From Minisyncoccota bacterium (GTDB lineage: Bacteria; Patescibacteriota; Minisyncoccia; Phycocordibacterales; JAGLPS01): a DNA stretch of 47,457 nt. The stretch spans positions 1-47,457 of the forward strand of contig JAGLPS010000002.1 in assembly GCA_023137185.1 (NCBI GenBank), read 5' to 3'. The notes beneath the pieces are model-generated. The model made no database searches, was not told the DNA's origin, and was given only the letters and a program-made list of their open reading frames with translations. Position numbers and translations under genes: made by a program. Shown in pieces: positions 37,564 to 46,169 of this stretch. Within the stretch, counting starts at the first letter, position 1; every line of letters begins with the position of its first letter.

Positions 37564-37899
37564 ATGAAACCCATGACAGAATTTAAGAATTTTGAGGCGC
37601 TTGATATTAGGGTCGGAAAAATCGTGAATGTTGAAGACGCGCGGACAAAGAAACCGACATATCGTATTACAGTGGATTTTGGTTTGGAAATTGGAACTAA
37701 AATATCCTGCGGCGCGTATCGCAATTATTCAAAAGAAAGTCTGATTGGGAAATTGGTGGTTGCGGTTGTGAACTTCGGCACAAAACAAATGGGTCCTGAA
37801 AAATCCGAAGTTCTTATTTTGGGTATTCCGAACGAAAAAGGAGAAACTATTTATCTTACTTCAGAATCAGATGTATCTCTTGGTGTTGAAGTTTTTTAA
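37564..37899 (+). CDS. tRNA-binding domain protein (CsaA-like)
   Basis: FKNFEALDIRVGKIVNVEDARTKKPTYRITVDFG; VVAVVNF; EVLILGI. Confidence 0.92.
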   Translation: MKPMTEFKNFEALDIRVGKIVNVEDARTKKPTYRITVDFGLEIGTKISCGAYRNYSKESLIGKLVVAVVNFGTKQMGPEKSEVLILGIPNEKGETIYLTSESDVSLGVEVF

Positions 37900-37924
37900 A
37901 AGTGACGATGGTTATATCTTGATT

Positions 37925-38404
37925 ATGTCAAAAATGAAAATCAGCGCGGGAATTTTAATGTACAGAATAAAAGGAGGTAGCCCCGAAGTTCTTTTAGTGC
38001 ATCCGGGCGGGCCGTTTTATGCGAAAAAAGACGATGGAGTATGGAGTATACCTAAAGGAGAAGCCGACAGTGGGAAAGACGGAGAGCAATTACTTGATGT
38101 TGCGAAAAGAGAATTTGCAGAGGAAACGAGTTTTAAAATACAAGGTCATTTTACATTTTTGGGAACGGTGGAAAGAAAGAGCTACAAAATTGTGCATACG
38201 TGGGCGCTTGAAGGAGACTGCGACCCCGCGCAGATAAAAAGCAATATAATATTCATTGACTGGCCTCCGCGAACAGGAAAGAAAATGAAAATTCCTGAAG
38301 TTGATAGGGGGGCTTTCTTTGCTTTGGAGGAGGCAAAAAAGAAAATTTCTCCATATCAAGTGGGGACTATTGAAGCGTTTGAAAAATTGATTTTGAAAAG
38401 CTAA
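37925..38404 (+). CDS. NUDIX hydrolase
   Basis: WSIPKGEADSGKDGEQLLDVAKREFAEETSF Nudix box. Confidence 0.93.
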   Translation: MSKMKISAGILMYRIKGGSPEVLLVHPGGPFYAKKDDGVWSIPKGEADSGKDGEQLLDVAKREFAEETSFKIQGHFTFLGTVERKSYKIVHTWALEGDCDPAQIKSNIIFIDWPPRTGKKMKIPEVDRGAFFALEEAKKKISPYQVGTIEAFEKLILKS

Positions 38405-38430
38405 AAAATTCTTCTTACCCTCTTTTTTAT

Positions 38431-38590
38431 TGGAAGCGACCATTTATCTCCGTCCGCTTGCGGCGGGGATGAATGGTCGCGCAATAATCGGGGCGAGCGG
38501 AGCTCGCTCCCATCCAACAAAGTTTCCCCGATGCCGTCCGTGAATACTCCGTCAGCTTGCTGTGGGGATCGACGGGCGGCAAACTTTATA
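38431..38590 (+). repeat. REP-like element copy 2 (two palindromic units)
   Basis: GGAAGCGACCATTTATCTCCGTCCGCTTGCGGCGGGGATGAATGGTCGC ... CCGTCAGCTTGCTGTGGGGATCGACGGGCGGCAAACTTTAT. Confidence 0.8.
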
Positions 38591-38614
38591 CGCGAAATTG
38601 ATATACTTCCTAAT

Positions 38615-39088
38615 ATGCCAGACGCAAATTTAGAAATATCACAAAAAGAAACATATTTGAAAGCCATTGAAAACAGCGCGGGAAGCAGGCAGTACAATTC
38701 TCTATATGTTAGATTCAAAAATAGCGGAAAGACGAAAGATATTTTAGAGAATGGAGAGTATTCTTGCGCTGTGTTTGTAAGCTCACTTCTTTTTCTTGCT
38801 GGTATTATAGATAAACAGCGGGCGACTGTAGAAAGTTTAAAAAAATTTTGCGAAAGGAGTAATAATTGGAAACAAATAAATAATGATAAAGTGCAAGCGG
38901 GAGATGTTATCTTCTGGGAAAAGAAAAAATATAAAGAAGAAACAGAGCACTCTCACGCAGGATTCGCGTTGAATGGCAAAGAAGCGGTTTCTACTTTTTA
39001 TAAAGAGAAAAAAGTTATTAAACATTCAATATACGAGAGAGATGTTGATGTTGTGTATAGACACTTGTGGTTTGCCGAGAGTAATTAA
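38615..39088 (+). CDS. Hypothetical protein, possible NlpC/P60-like cysteine peptidase fold
   Basis: EYSCAVFVSSLLFLAG ... VQAGDVIFWEK ... HSHAGFAL; start at MPDANLEI. Confidence 0.55.
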   Translation: MPDANLEISQKETYLKAIENSAGSRQYNSLYVRFKNSGKTKDILENGEYSCAVFVSSLLFLAGIIDKQRATVESLKKFCERSNNWKQINNDKVQAGDVIFWEKKKYKEETEHSHAGFALNGKEAVSTFYKEKKVIKHSIYERDVDVVYRHLWFAESN

Positions 39089-39166
39089 AGATTTCCACGC
39101 AGGGGATATGTATTAATTACTTTTAGCCGTTTACTACTATCTTCAAGGTTGAACCTTGAAGAACAG

Positions 39167-39208
39167 AGTGACATCAATTATGCACGAGCGTGCATAATTG
39201 ATGTCACT
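39167..39208. repeat. 42-nt perfect inverted repeat, 20-bp arms
   Basis: AGTGACATCAATTATGCACG-ag-CGTGCATAATTGATGTCACT. Confidence 0.95.
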
Positions 39209-39305
39209 ACAAATTACAAATATAAGTCCTCGCGACAGACTTCTCACAGAAGTTAAAAGTCGAAAGTTTATATACCACAACTTGGAAGCTAAGCTTTCAA
39301 GTCCA

Positions 39306-39334
39306 TTGTTTTATAAATTTTGTAGTAGTATACT
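39306..39334 (+). promoter_or_regulatory. Sigma70-like promoter of 16-codon ORF
   Basis: TTGTTT-N17-TATACT. Confidence 0.6.
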
Positions 39335-39387
39335 TAAAAGAGATTTGTATCTTGCGTGAAGTTTTCCTTCAGAAAGGAGGTAAGTCT

Positions 39388-39438
39388 ATGAAATGTTGTC
39401 AGTGTGTTTTTGACCATTGGCGTATCTTAGCGAAATGA
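39388..39438 (+). CDS. Candidate 16-aa Cys-rich micropeptide MKCCQCVFDHWRILAK
   Basis: AAAGGAGGT SD spaced before ATG; upstream promoter; downstream GGGCGGTTT...AAACCGCCC terminator. Confidence 0.5.
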   Translation: MKCCQCVFDHWRILAK

Positions 39439-39458
39439 CAAACCCTCGCTGGGTAAAG

Positions 39459-39489
39459 GGCGGTTTCCATCAAAACCGCCCTTTTTTAT
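39459..39489 (+). terminator. Intrinsic terminator
   Basis: GGGCGGTTT-ccatca-AAACCGCCC-TTTTTT. Confidence 0.85.
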
Positions 39490-39578
39490 TTAAAAACATT
39501 GTTTAAAAACTTTTTTGTGCTACTCTCTTAGCCAGTAGTTCTTACATATTGAAACCAATAATAAAGGAGGTGGAGCTG

Positions 39579-39896
39579 ATGGAAAGAATGACTAAATCAG
39601 AATCTTCTAGACATTTCTTAATTCGATTTATCCGATTATTTTTGTGGTTGCCTCTGGTTGTTCGGGAGGCAAGAATTCAAGGTAGACGCACTGTATATGG
39701 TTGCTTTTGTTTTGCGGCTGCTGAATCTGGTTGTATAGTTTTTACGCTTGTTTTTTTCATTTCTGCTGCAGCCGCTTTCAATTCCTCTTTTCCTCTGGTA
39801 GCGATGCTTTCCACTGTTTTTTTAGGCGCTTATCTTTATGTTGGTTTGGTTATCCGATCTGATTTGCTAAGCAAATTTGGCACCAGTCCTTTCTAA
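39579..39896 (+). CDS. Hypothetical small membrane protein
   Basis: AAAGGAGGT SD; TM segments; promoter TTGTTT-N16-TACTCT and terminator 39903-39937. Confidence 0.65.
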   Translation: MERMTKSESSRHFLIRFIRLFLWLPLVVREARIQGRRTVYGCFCFAAAESGCIVFTLVFFISAAAAFNSSFPLVAMLSTVFLGAYLYVGLVIRSDLLSKFGTSPF

Positions 39897-39902
39897 GGAT
39901 AC

Positions 39903-39937
39903 ACCTCGTTTCGCGGTATCGCGAAACGAGGTTTTTG
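39903..39937 (+). terminator. Intrinsic terminator
   Basis: ACCTCGTTTCGCG-gtat-CGCGAAACGAGGT-TTTT. Confidence 0.85.
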
Positions 39938-39940
39938 TTT

Positions 39941-40326
39941 ACCCCCACACTAAACTTTGGCATTGTCGTGTCCCTTCGGTCGTCCCTACGGCAGATCTCC
40001 CGTAGGGACGACCATAGGGAGACAGTATTTTCAAGGACAATGTAACTGTAAAAAGTATGGCTGTGCTTCCCGATATTATGAATACATCGGCTTAGGCGAC
40101 AAAATACTATGTGTCTGTGGACACGGCGTGTCCACAGGTCTACATACAAAGGGGTTTACGGAGGCGAGGTTTTTGGAAAGGCAAAAGAAGTTAGAATCGT
40201 TGAAGCTTTTTATTAACCAGAATCAGACGATCGTCTGATTCTGGTTAAAGAGATTCTGAAAGAAAGTTCAACAGTGTTACGAGGTTGAAAAGTTGTTCTT
40301 ATTGAGGTTTACAAAGGTGTGGGGGT
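39941..40326. mobile_element. MITE-like element 1, termini ACCCCCACAC/GTGTGGGGGT, containing degraded ORF
   Basis: 10-bp terminal inverted repeats; internal ~90 bp homologous (inverted) to 42614-42708; ORF 39957-40238 with CNC...CVCGH. Confidence 0.55.
40213..40248. repeat. 36-bp perfect palindrome
   Basis: TTAACCAGAATCAGACGATCGTCTGATTCTGGTTAA. Confidence 0.95.
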
Positions 40327-40340
40327 GTACAATAAAGATT

Positions 40341-41189
40341 ATGAAAAATTTTCTGATTCGATTTTGTGTTCTTGTTTTTCTCGTTGTCGCGAATGTTTTT
40401 ATATGGACAGCTGAAGCAGGGAGTAAAGAATTAACTGTCGCGTTTTTAGATATCGGGCAAGGAGACGCGATTTATATTGAAACGCCCAACGGAACACAGG
40501 TTTTGATTGACGGTGGAAGAGGGAAACAAATACTGCGCGCTCTAGGAGACGTGATGCCTCTCTCTGACCGTTCAATTGATATTGTTATCGCGACACATCC
40601 CGACGCGGACCACATAGGCGGGCTTTCTGACGTGTTTGAAAGATATGATATAGGAGTGTTTCTTGAATCGGGTGCGGTGAATGATACAAACATCGCAAAG
40701 GAATTGGAAAAGTTTGTTTTAGGTGAAGGATTAATTCCCATTCTTGCCCGAAGAGGAATGAAACTTTCTCTTGATGAGAATGTTTTTCTCCATATTCTTT
40801 TTCCTGACAGAGATGTTTCGCGTACAGACCCCAATGACGGCTCAATCATTGCCCGTCTTGTGTATGGCGAGTCCAGTTTTCTTTTTACAGGAGACGCATC
40901 GAAGGGGGTAGAAAATTATTTAGTGAAATTGGACGGTGTAGCGCTTCAAAGCGATGTTTTAAAAACGGGGCATCACGGCTCTAAGACATCCACATCAGCG
41001 CTTTTCATTTCCACTGTGACTCCCCAGTACGCGATAATTTCTGCGGGAAAAAATAATTCATACGGACACCCTCATCAGGAGGTGCTTGACACACTTTCTG
41101 ATTTTGACGCGCAGATTCTCAAAACCTTTGAAGAAGGAAATATTATTTTTACTTCAAACGGAGGAGAACCAGTATGCAGAAACAAATAA
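40341..41189 (+). CDS. Secreted ComEC-type metallo-beta-lactamase domain protein
   Basis: Signal peptide; LTVAFLDIGQGDAIYIETPNGTQVLIDGG, ATHPDADHIGGL, LKTGHHGSKTSTS, SYGHPHQEVL. Confidence 0.93.
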   Translation: MKNFLIRFCVLVFLVVANVFIWTAEAGSKELTVAFLDIGQGDAIYIETPNGTQVLIDGGRGKQILRALGDVMPLSDRSIDIVIATHPDADHIGGLSDVFERYDIGVFLESGAVNDTNIAKELEKFVLGEGLIPILARRGMKLSLDENVFLHILFPDRDVSRTDPNDGSIIARLVYGESSFLFTGDASKGVENYLVKLDGVALQSDVLKTGHHGSKTSTSALFISTVTPQYAIISAGKNNSYGHPHQEVLDTLSDFDAQILKTFEEGNIIFTSNGGEPVCRNK

Positions 41190-41275
41190 CTTGTAACTGG
41201 AAACAAATAACAAATAACTTATAACAAGTAACGTATAACTAAGAACAAATAACTTATAACAGATAATAAATTAAC
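41180..41275 (+). repeat. Degenerate tandem repeat of ACAAATAACTTATAAC-type units
   Basis: AACAAATAACTTGTAAC, AACAAATAACAAATAACTTATAAC, AAGTAACGTATAAC, AACAAATAACTTATAAC. Confidence 0.75.
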
Positions 41276-41277
41276 TT

Positions 41278-41306
41278 TTGACTAAATTTCTTTATGATGA
41301 TATAAA
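41278..41306 (+). promoter_or_regulatory. Sigma70-like promoter
   Basis: TTGACT-N17-TATAAA upstream of 41354 gene. Confidence 0.6.
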
Positions 41307-41353
41307 TAATTTCAGAAATAACCTGTTCGTAAAAATCAAAAAAGGAGACTGGA

Positions 41354-41644
41354 ATGAACAAAATTATCAAATTTCTTATCCCGTTGGTTTTTTGGCTCTT
41401 TATGGTTTCTGACCATGTTGTTGTCATTAATGAATCTGGCAGTAAAACGGAATTGAATTTCTTTCTTACTTTCAAAGTACTTGGGCATCTTGTTTTTGTT
41501 GGGGGCGTAGTTTTAGCGTTTTTTTCTTGTAAGTTAGTTTTTACCATTTTCGTTATGTTCATTGCATATCTGGTCTTAGGACTCGCACTTGAACTTTTCT
41601 GGCGGTGTATATTTCGCAATCCGAGTTTCTTATTTTTTGAATAA
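41354..41644 (+). CDS. Hypothetical small membrane protein (96 aa)
   Basis: AAAAGGAGA SD, hydrophobic segments, terminator follows. Confidence 0.65.
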   Translation: MNKIIKFLIPLVFWLFMVSDHVVVINESGSKTELNFFLTFKVLGHLVFVGGVVLAFFSCKLVFTIFVMFIAYLVLGLALELFWRCIFRNPSFLFFE

Positions 41645-41684
41645 GTAAAAACCGCCTCGTTTTTCACGAGGCGATTTTTTTTAT

Positions 41685-41927
41685 TTAAATTATTCCTGCT
41701 TTTTTGAGAGTGGCGTAGGCGCCGTTTTTTTGGATTGTTTTTATTGCTTTCGTGGAGAGATTCAGTGTAATAGATTTCTTAAGTTCCGGAACATAAATTC
41801 TTTTTCTCTGAAAATTAACAAACCTCCGTCTTTTCCCAGTCGGATTAAATTGTGTTGCGCGAGTACGGTTGCTGTATCCGCCGCCAACTTTTGAAGATTT
41901 ATTCGTAACGGGGCAAACTTTAGCCAT
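41685..41927 (-). CDS. rpmB: 50S ribosomal protein L28
   Basis: MAKVCPVTNKSSKVGGGYSNRTRATQFNPTGKRRRFVNFQ. Confidence 0.88.
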   Translation of the reverse strand: MAKVCPVTNKSSKVGGGYSNRTRATQFNPTGKRRRFVNFQRKRIYVPELKKSITLNLSTKAIKTIQKNGAYATLKKAGII

Positions 41928-41965
41928 ATTTGTATAAGGACACATAGTATCATACTATATAGACT

Positions 41966-42583
41966 ATGCAAGGCATTGATTTTGTATTTAGTATCGCGAT
42001 TTTAATAATGTCTGTGGTTGCCCACGAGGTGGCACACGGATATGCGGCATATATGCTTGGGGATAAAACCGCTCAATATGCCGGTCGTCTTACTCTTAAT
42101 CCTGTAAAACATTTGGACCCTATCGGTTCGTTTCTTGTGCCTCTTATTTCATATACATTCGGTGGACTTATTTTTGGATGGGCTAAACCTGTGCCGTATA
42201 ATCCATATAACCTTCCTTCTAAAAAATGGGCAGAACCGTTTGTCGCTTCGGCTGGAATTTTGGCAAATCTTCTTATTGCTCTTGTGTTTGGGCTTATTCT
42301 GCGTTTTGGTGTTGGCTCGTTTCTCCCAGAAACTTTTGTACAACTCACCATAACATTGGTGGCTATAAATCTTGTGTTGGCGGTATTCAATTCCGTGCCA
42401 ATCCCGCCTTTAGATGGTTCAAAAATTCTTTTCGCGTTTCTACCCCCTTTCCATAGTGTTCGTCAATTTCTTGAGCAGAACGGCTTTTTTATTGTTCTTT
42501 TCTTTATCTTTTTCCTCTGGAGATTTATTATTCCGGTTGTAGGATTTCTGTTTTTTCTTATTACGGGCATTTCGATATTCTAA
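41966..42583 (+). CDS. Site-2 protease family (M50) membrane metalloprotease
   Basis: VVAHEVAHGYAAYMLGD (HExxH); NLVLAVFNSVPIPPLDGSKIL. Confidence 0.93.
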   Translation: MQGIDFVFSIAILIMSVVAHEVAHGYAAYMLGDKTAQYAGRLTLNPVKHLDPIGSFLVPLISYTFGGLIFGWAKPVPYNPYNLPSKKWAEPFVASAGILANLLIALVFGLILRFGVGSFLPETFVQLTITLVAINLVLAVFNSVPIPPLDGSKILFAFLPPFHSVRQFLEQNGFFIVLFFIFFLWRFIIPVVGFLFFLITGISIF

Positions 42584-42595
42584 AAAGGGACTTGT

Positions 42596-42728
42596 CCCCG
42601 CACCTGTTTTCCCGTAGTATTTTGTCGCTTAAGCCGAGATATATTCATAACATTGGAAAGTATAGCCATACTTTTTACAATTACATTATTCCTGAAAATA
42701 CTGTGACAACGGGGAAACAGGTGTGGGG
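42596..42728. mobile_element. MITE-like element 2, 133 bp, 18-bp imperfect TIRs
   Basis: CCCCGCACCTGTTTTCCC / GGGGAAACAGGTGTGGGG; interior homologous to element 1 in inverted orientation. Confidence 0.6.
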
Positions 42729-42852
42729 GCTTGCGTTTTTAAGCTTCTCATATTAAAGTATCCCTAATTGCTTTCAGAGCATTTTTTGTTTCCGTGGATT
42801 TTCTAGGAAACTAAAAGCTAATCCGCTGACTGGCGGACTAACAGCTATCCAT

Positions 42853-43269
42853 ATGTCAACAGTCAATCAATTAGTAAAAAGAAAAAGAAAGAAAAAAATA
42901 AAGAGAACAAAAACTCTGGCTCTTGCGCGTGGCTTTAATACAATAAAAAATTGTCCCTCGCTGTATGATTCTCCGTTTAAACGAGGTGTGTGCACGAAAG
43001 TTACCACAAAAACTCCGCGAAAACCCAACTCTGCTATTAGAAAAATTGCTCGTGTCCGTCTTACAAACGGGCAAGAAATTACCGCTTATATTCCCGGAAT
43101 GGGACACAATCTTCAAGAGCACGCGGTAGTGCTTGTTCGCGGAGGAAGAGTTCGTGACGTCGGACTTCGTTACACGGTAGTGCGTGGAGTTCTCGATACT
43201 GCTGGAGTTGAGGGCCGTAAAAAAGAAAGAAGCCGTTATGGTACAAAGAAACAAAAAAAAGAAGCGTAA
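42853..43269 (+). CDS. rpsL: 30S ribosomal protein S12
   Basis: [55 protein letters not shown]. Confidence 0.97.
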   Translation: MSTVNQLVKRKRKKKIKRTKTLALARGFNTIKNCPSLYDSPFKRGVCTKVTTKTPRKPNSAIRKIARVRLTNGQEITAYIPGMGHNLQEHAVVLVRGGRVRDVGLRYTVVRGVLDTAGVEGRKKERSRYGTKKQKKEA

Positions 43270-43272
43270 TTT

Positions 43273-43743
43273 ATGCGAAGAAAGATAACAAAAAAACTTG
43301 AGATTCAGCCTGATTCGGTATATAACTCCGTAAAAGTAACGAAGCTTATTAATTTTGTAATGAAGAGCGGAAAGAAAAATACCGCGCGCAAAATTGTGTA
43401 CGGCGCCTTTGACGTAATTAAAGAGAAGGTAAAAGAGGAAGACCCGCTTGAGATATTTGAAGCGGCACTCCGAAACACCGGACCAACAGTAGAAGTTCGT
43501 TCTCGCCGCGTTGGCGGAGCAAATTATCAGATTCCTCGCGAGGCGCGTCCCGAACGTCGTCAGTATTTGGCTATAAAATGGATTATTGACGCGGCGGGAA
43601 GTAAAACAGGTTCTCCTATGCAGGAACGTCTTGCTGAAGAATTTTTGCTTGCAAGCAAAAATGAAGGGGAGGCAGTAAAGAAAAAAGAAAATACTCACAA
43701 GATGGCAGAGGCAAACAAAGCATTTGCTCACTTCGCGTGGTAA
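43273..43743 (+). CDS. rpsG: 30S ribosomal protein S7
   Basis: [38 protein letters not shown]...[17 protein letters not shown]. Confidence 0.96.
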   Translation: MRRKITKKLEIQPDSVYNSVKVTKLINFVMKSGKKNTARKIVYGAFDVIKEKVKEEDPLEIFEAALRNTGPTVEVRSRRVGGANYQIPREARPERRQYLAIKWIIDAAGSKTGSPMQERLAEEFLLASKNEGEAVKKKENTHKMAEANKAFAHFAW

Positions 43744-43822
43744 GAAAGGCAGCTTTCAGCCTTTAGCTCTTAGTTTTTAGGGTTTCCTAAAAGCTAGAAG
43801 CTAGAAGCTAAAAACTAATTGA

Positions 43823-45973
43823 ATGAATAGAGATTATCCTTTAGAGAAAGTAAGAAACTTCGGAATTATCGCGCATATTGATGCTGGAAAAACAACAACA
43901 TCCGAGCGCGTGCTTTTCTATACTGGAATGAGCCACAAAATTGGTGAAGTCCATGAGGGAGATACGATTACCGATTGGATGGAACAGGAACGGGAGCGTG
44001 GAATCACCATTACTGCGGCGACAATCACTTGTTTCTGGAATCCAACATATATGCCGATTGAGGATATCTCTAAGAAATGCCGTTTTAATGTTATTGATAC
44101 CCCCGGGCACATTGACTTTACCGCTGAGGTGAAACGTTCTTTGCGCGTTCTTGATGGAGCCGTCGTTGTTTTTGATGGAGTTGCCGGGGTGGAACCGCAG
44201 TCGGAAACAAACTGGCGCTATGCCGATGAAGGAAATGTCCCGAGAATCTGTTTTATAAACAAAATGGATAGAATGGGAGCCAGTTTTGAAAAATCATACA
44301 AGTCAATTCTTGATCGTCTAAGCAAAAACGCCGTACGACTGCAAATTCCTATTGGCGAAGCGGAAAATCACAAAGGAGTTATAGATTTGCTCAGAATGAA
44401 AGCATACTATTTCGAAGGGAAAATGGGGGAACAGGTAAAAGAAGAGGAAATTCCAGCGGAGCTTCTGGAAGACGCAAAAAAATATCGCGCCGAGCTTATT
44501 GAAAAAATCGCTGGACAGGACGATGAGCTCACACACGCTTTTCTTGAAGGGAAAGATATTTCTCTTGAAGACTTAAAAAGAGTGCTACGAAAGGCTGTTG
44601 TTGGAAATAAAATTTTTCCTGTAATGACTGGTTCCGCGCTTAAAAATAAAGGGGTACAACTTATTCTGAACGCTGTTATCGACTACTTGCCTTCCCCTTT
44701 GGATGTGCCTCCTGTTAAGGGGATTGATCCGAAAACCGGTGAAGAAATTTTACGTCACGCAACTGATGACGAGCCCTTTTCAGCACTTGCGTTTAAGCTT
44801 CAGAGTGATCCGTTTGTCGGGCAACTGACTTTTTTCAGAGTATATTCAGGGTCAATTGACGCGGGAACATATGTGTATAACTCAACAACAGAAAAAAAAG
44901 AAAGACTATCGCGTATTGTGCGTCTTCAGGCAGACAAGCGTGAAGAAGTGCAGCGCGTGTATGCTGGAGAAATTGCTGCGGCTGTCGGTTTGAAAGATAC
45001 CAAAACATCTCACACTCTCTGTGATGAAAATAATTCTATTCTTCTAGAAGAAATTAAATTTGTTGACCCAGTTATCTCTCTTCGTATTGAACCAAAAACA
45101 AAAGCTGACCAGGAAAAAATGGGGCTTGCACTTAAACGACTCTCTGACGAAGACCCAACATTTAAAATTAGTTCTAATTCTGATACTGGAGAAACACTTA
45201 TTTCTGGTATGGGAGAGCTCCATCTTGAAATTATGGTTGACCGTCTCAAGAGGGAATTTACTGTTGAAGCAAATGTTGGCAAACCTCAAGTCGCTTATAG
45301 GGAGACAGTTATGATGGAAGCCGAAGCTGAAAATAAATATATCAAGCAGTCTGGAGGTAAGGGCCAATACGGGCACGTCAAAATTACAATTCGTCCGCTT
45401 GACAAAAATATTGATAAAGAAGCCAAAGTGTCTAAGAATGTTACGCGCGAAGTTGGATTTGAATTTATTGATTCTATTAAAGGAGGTGTTATTCCAGCGG
45501 AGTTTATACCTGCTGTTCGCGAGGGAATAAAGGAAGGAATGGGGCGAGGTGTTGTCGCGGGGTATCCGATGGTGGACATCTCCTGTGAACTTACATTTGG
45601 TTCTCACCATGATGTTGACTCATCAGAAATCGCTTATAAAATAGCCGCCTCGCAGGCATTTCAGGATGCCGCAAAACGAGCAAAACCCGTTTTGCTTGAA
45701 CCGATTATGAAGATTGAAGTAGTAACACCGGAGAAATTTATGGGTGATGTGACAGGAAATTTAAGCTCAAAGAGAGGGCAAATTGAGGGAATGGATGAAA
45801 GAGGGGAAGACCTCAAAGTAATCCGAGCGTATGTGCCTCTTTCCGAGCTTTTTGGTTATGTTACGGCGCTTCGTTCAATGACCGAAGGTCGCGCAAGCGC
45901 TAATATGGAGTTTGAGAAATACGATGTAGTTCCTCAAAACGTTGCCCAAACGATTGCAGAGACAAGAAAATAA
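43823..45973 (+). CDS. fusA: Elongation factor G
   Basis: [50 protein letters not shown]. Confidence 0.98.
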   Translation: MNRDYPLEKVRNFGIIAHIDAGKTTTSERVLFYTGMSHKIGEVHEGDTITDWMEQERERGITITAATITCFWNPTYMPIEDISKKCRFNVIDTPGHIDFTAEVKRSLRVLDGAVVVFDGVAGVEPQSETNWRYADEGNVPRICFINKMDRMGASFEKSYKSILDRLSKNAVRLQIPIGEAENHKGVIDLLRMKAYYFEGKMGEQVKEEEIPAELLEDAKKYRAELIEKIAGQDDELTHAFLEGKDISLEDLKRVLRKAVVGNKIFPVMTGSALKNKGVQLILNAVIDYLPSPLDVPPVKGIDPKTGEEILRHATDDEPFSALAFKLQSDPFVGQLTFFRVYSGSIDAGTYVYNSTTEKKERLSRIVRLQADKREEVQRVYAGEIAAAVGLKDTKTSHTLCDENNSILLEEIKFVDPVISLRIEPKTKADQEKMGLALKRLSDEDPTFKISSNSDTGETLISGMGELHLEIMVDRLKREFTVEANVGKPQVAYRETVMMEAEAENKYIKQSGGKGQYGHVKITIRPLDKNIDKEAKVSKNVTREVGFEFIDSIKGGVIPAEFIPAVREGIKEGMGRGVVAGYPMVDISCELTFGSHHDVDSSEIAYKIAASQAFQDAAKRAKPVLLEPIMKIEVVTPEKFMGDVTGNLSSKRGQIEGMDERGEDLKVIRAYVPLSELFGYVTALRSMTEGRASANMEFEKYDVVPQNVAQTIAETRK

Positions 45974-46143
45974 AACAGCTTTTAGGGAAGGGAAAACTAT
46001 ATTTACTAATTCCCCCTGCCTTTTAAAGTGAGCATATTATTTTCAAAAGACTCTAACTTGGAAGCTCGGCTTCCAAATGGAAGCCTCAAAATGTGGTGTA
46101 ATAATTTTACAGCTTTTAGGCACTCAGTGTCCAAAATCGTACT

Positions 46144-46169
46144 TGGAAGCTAAAAGCTTTTAGCTTCCA
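46144..46169. repeat. 26-bp perfect palindrome of CTTGGAAGCT family
   Basis: TGGAAGCTAAAAGCTTTTAGCTTCCA. Confidence 0.9.
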
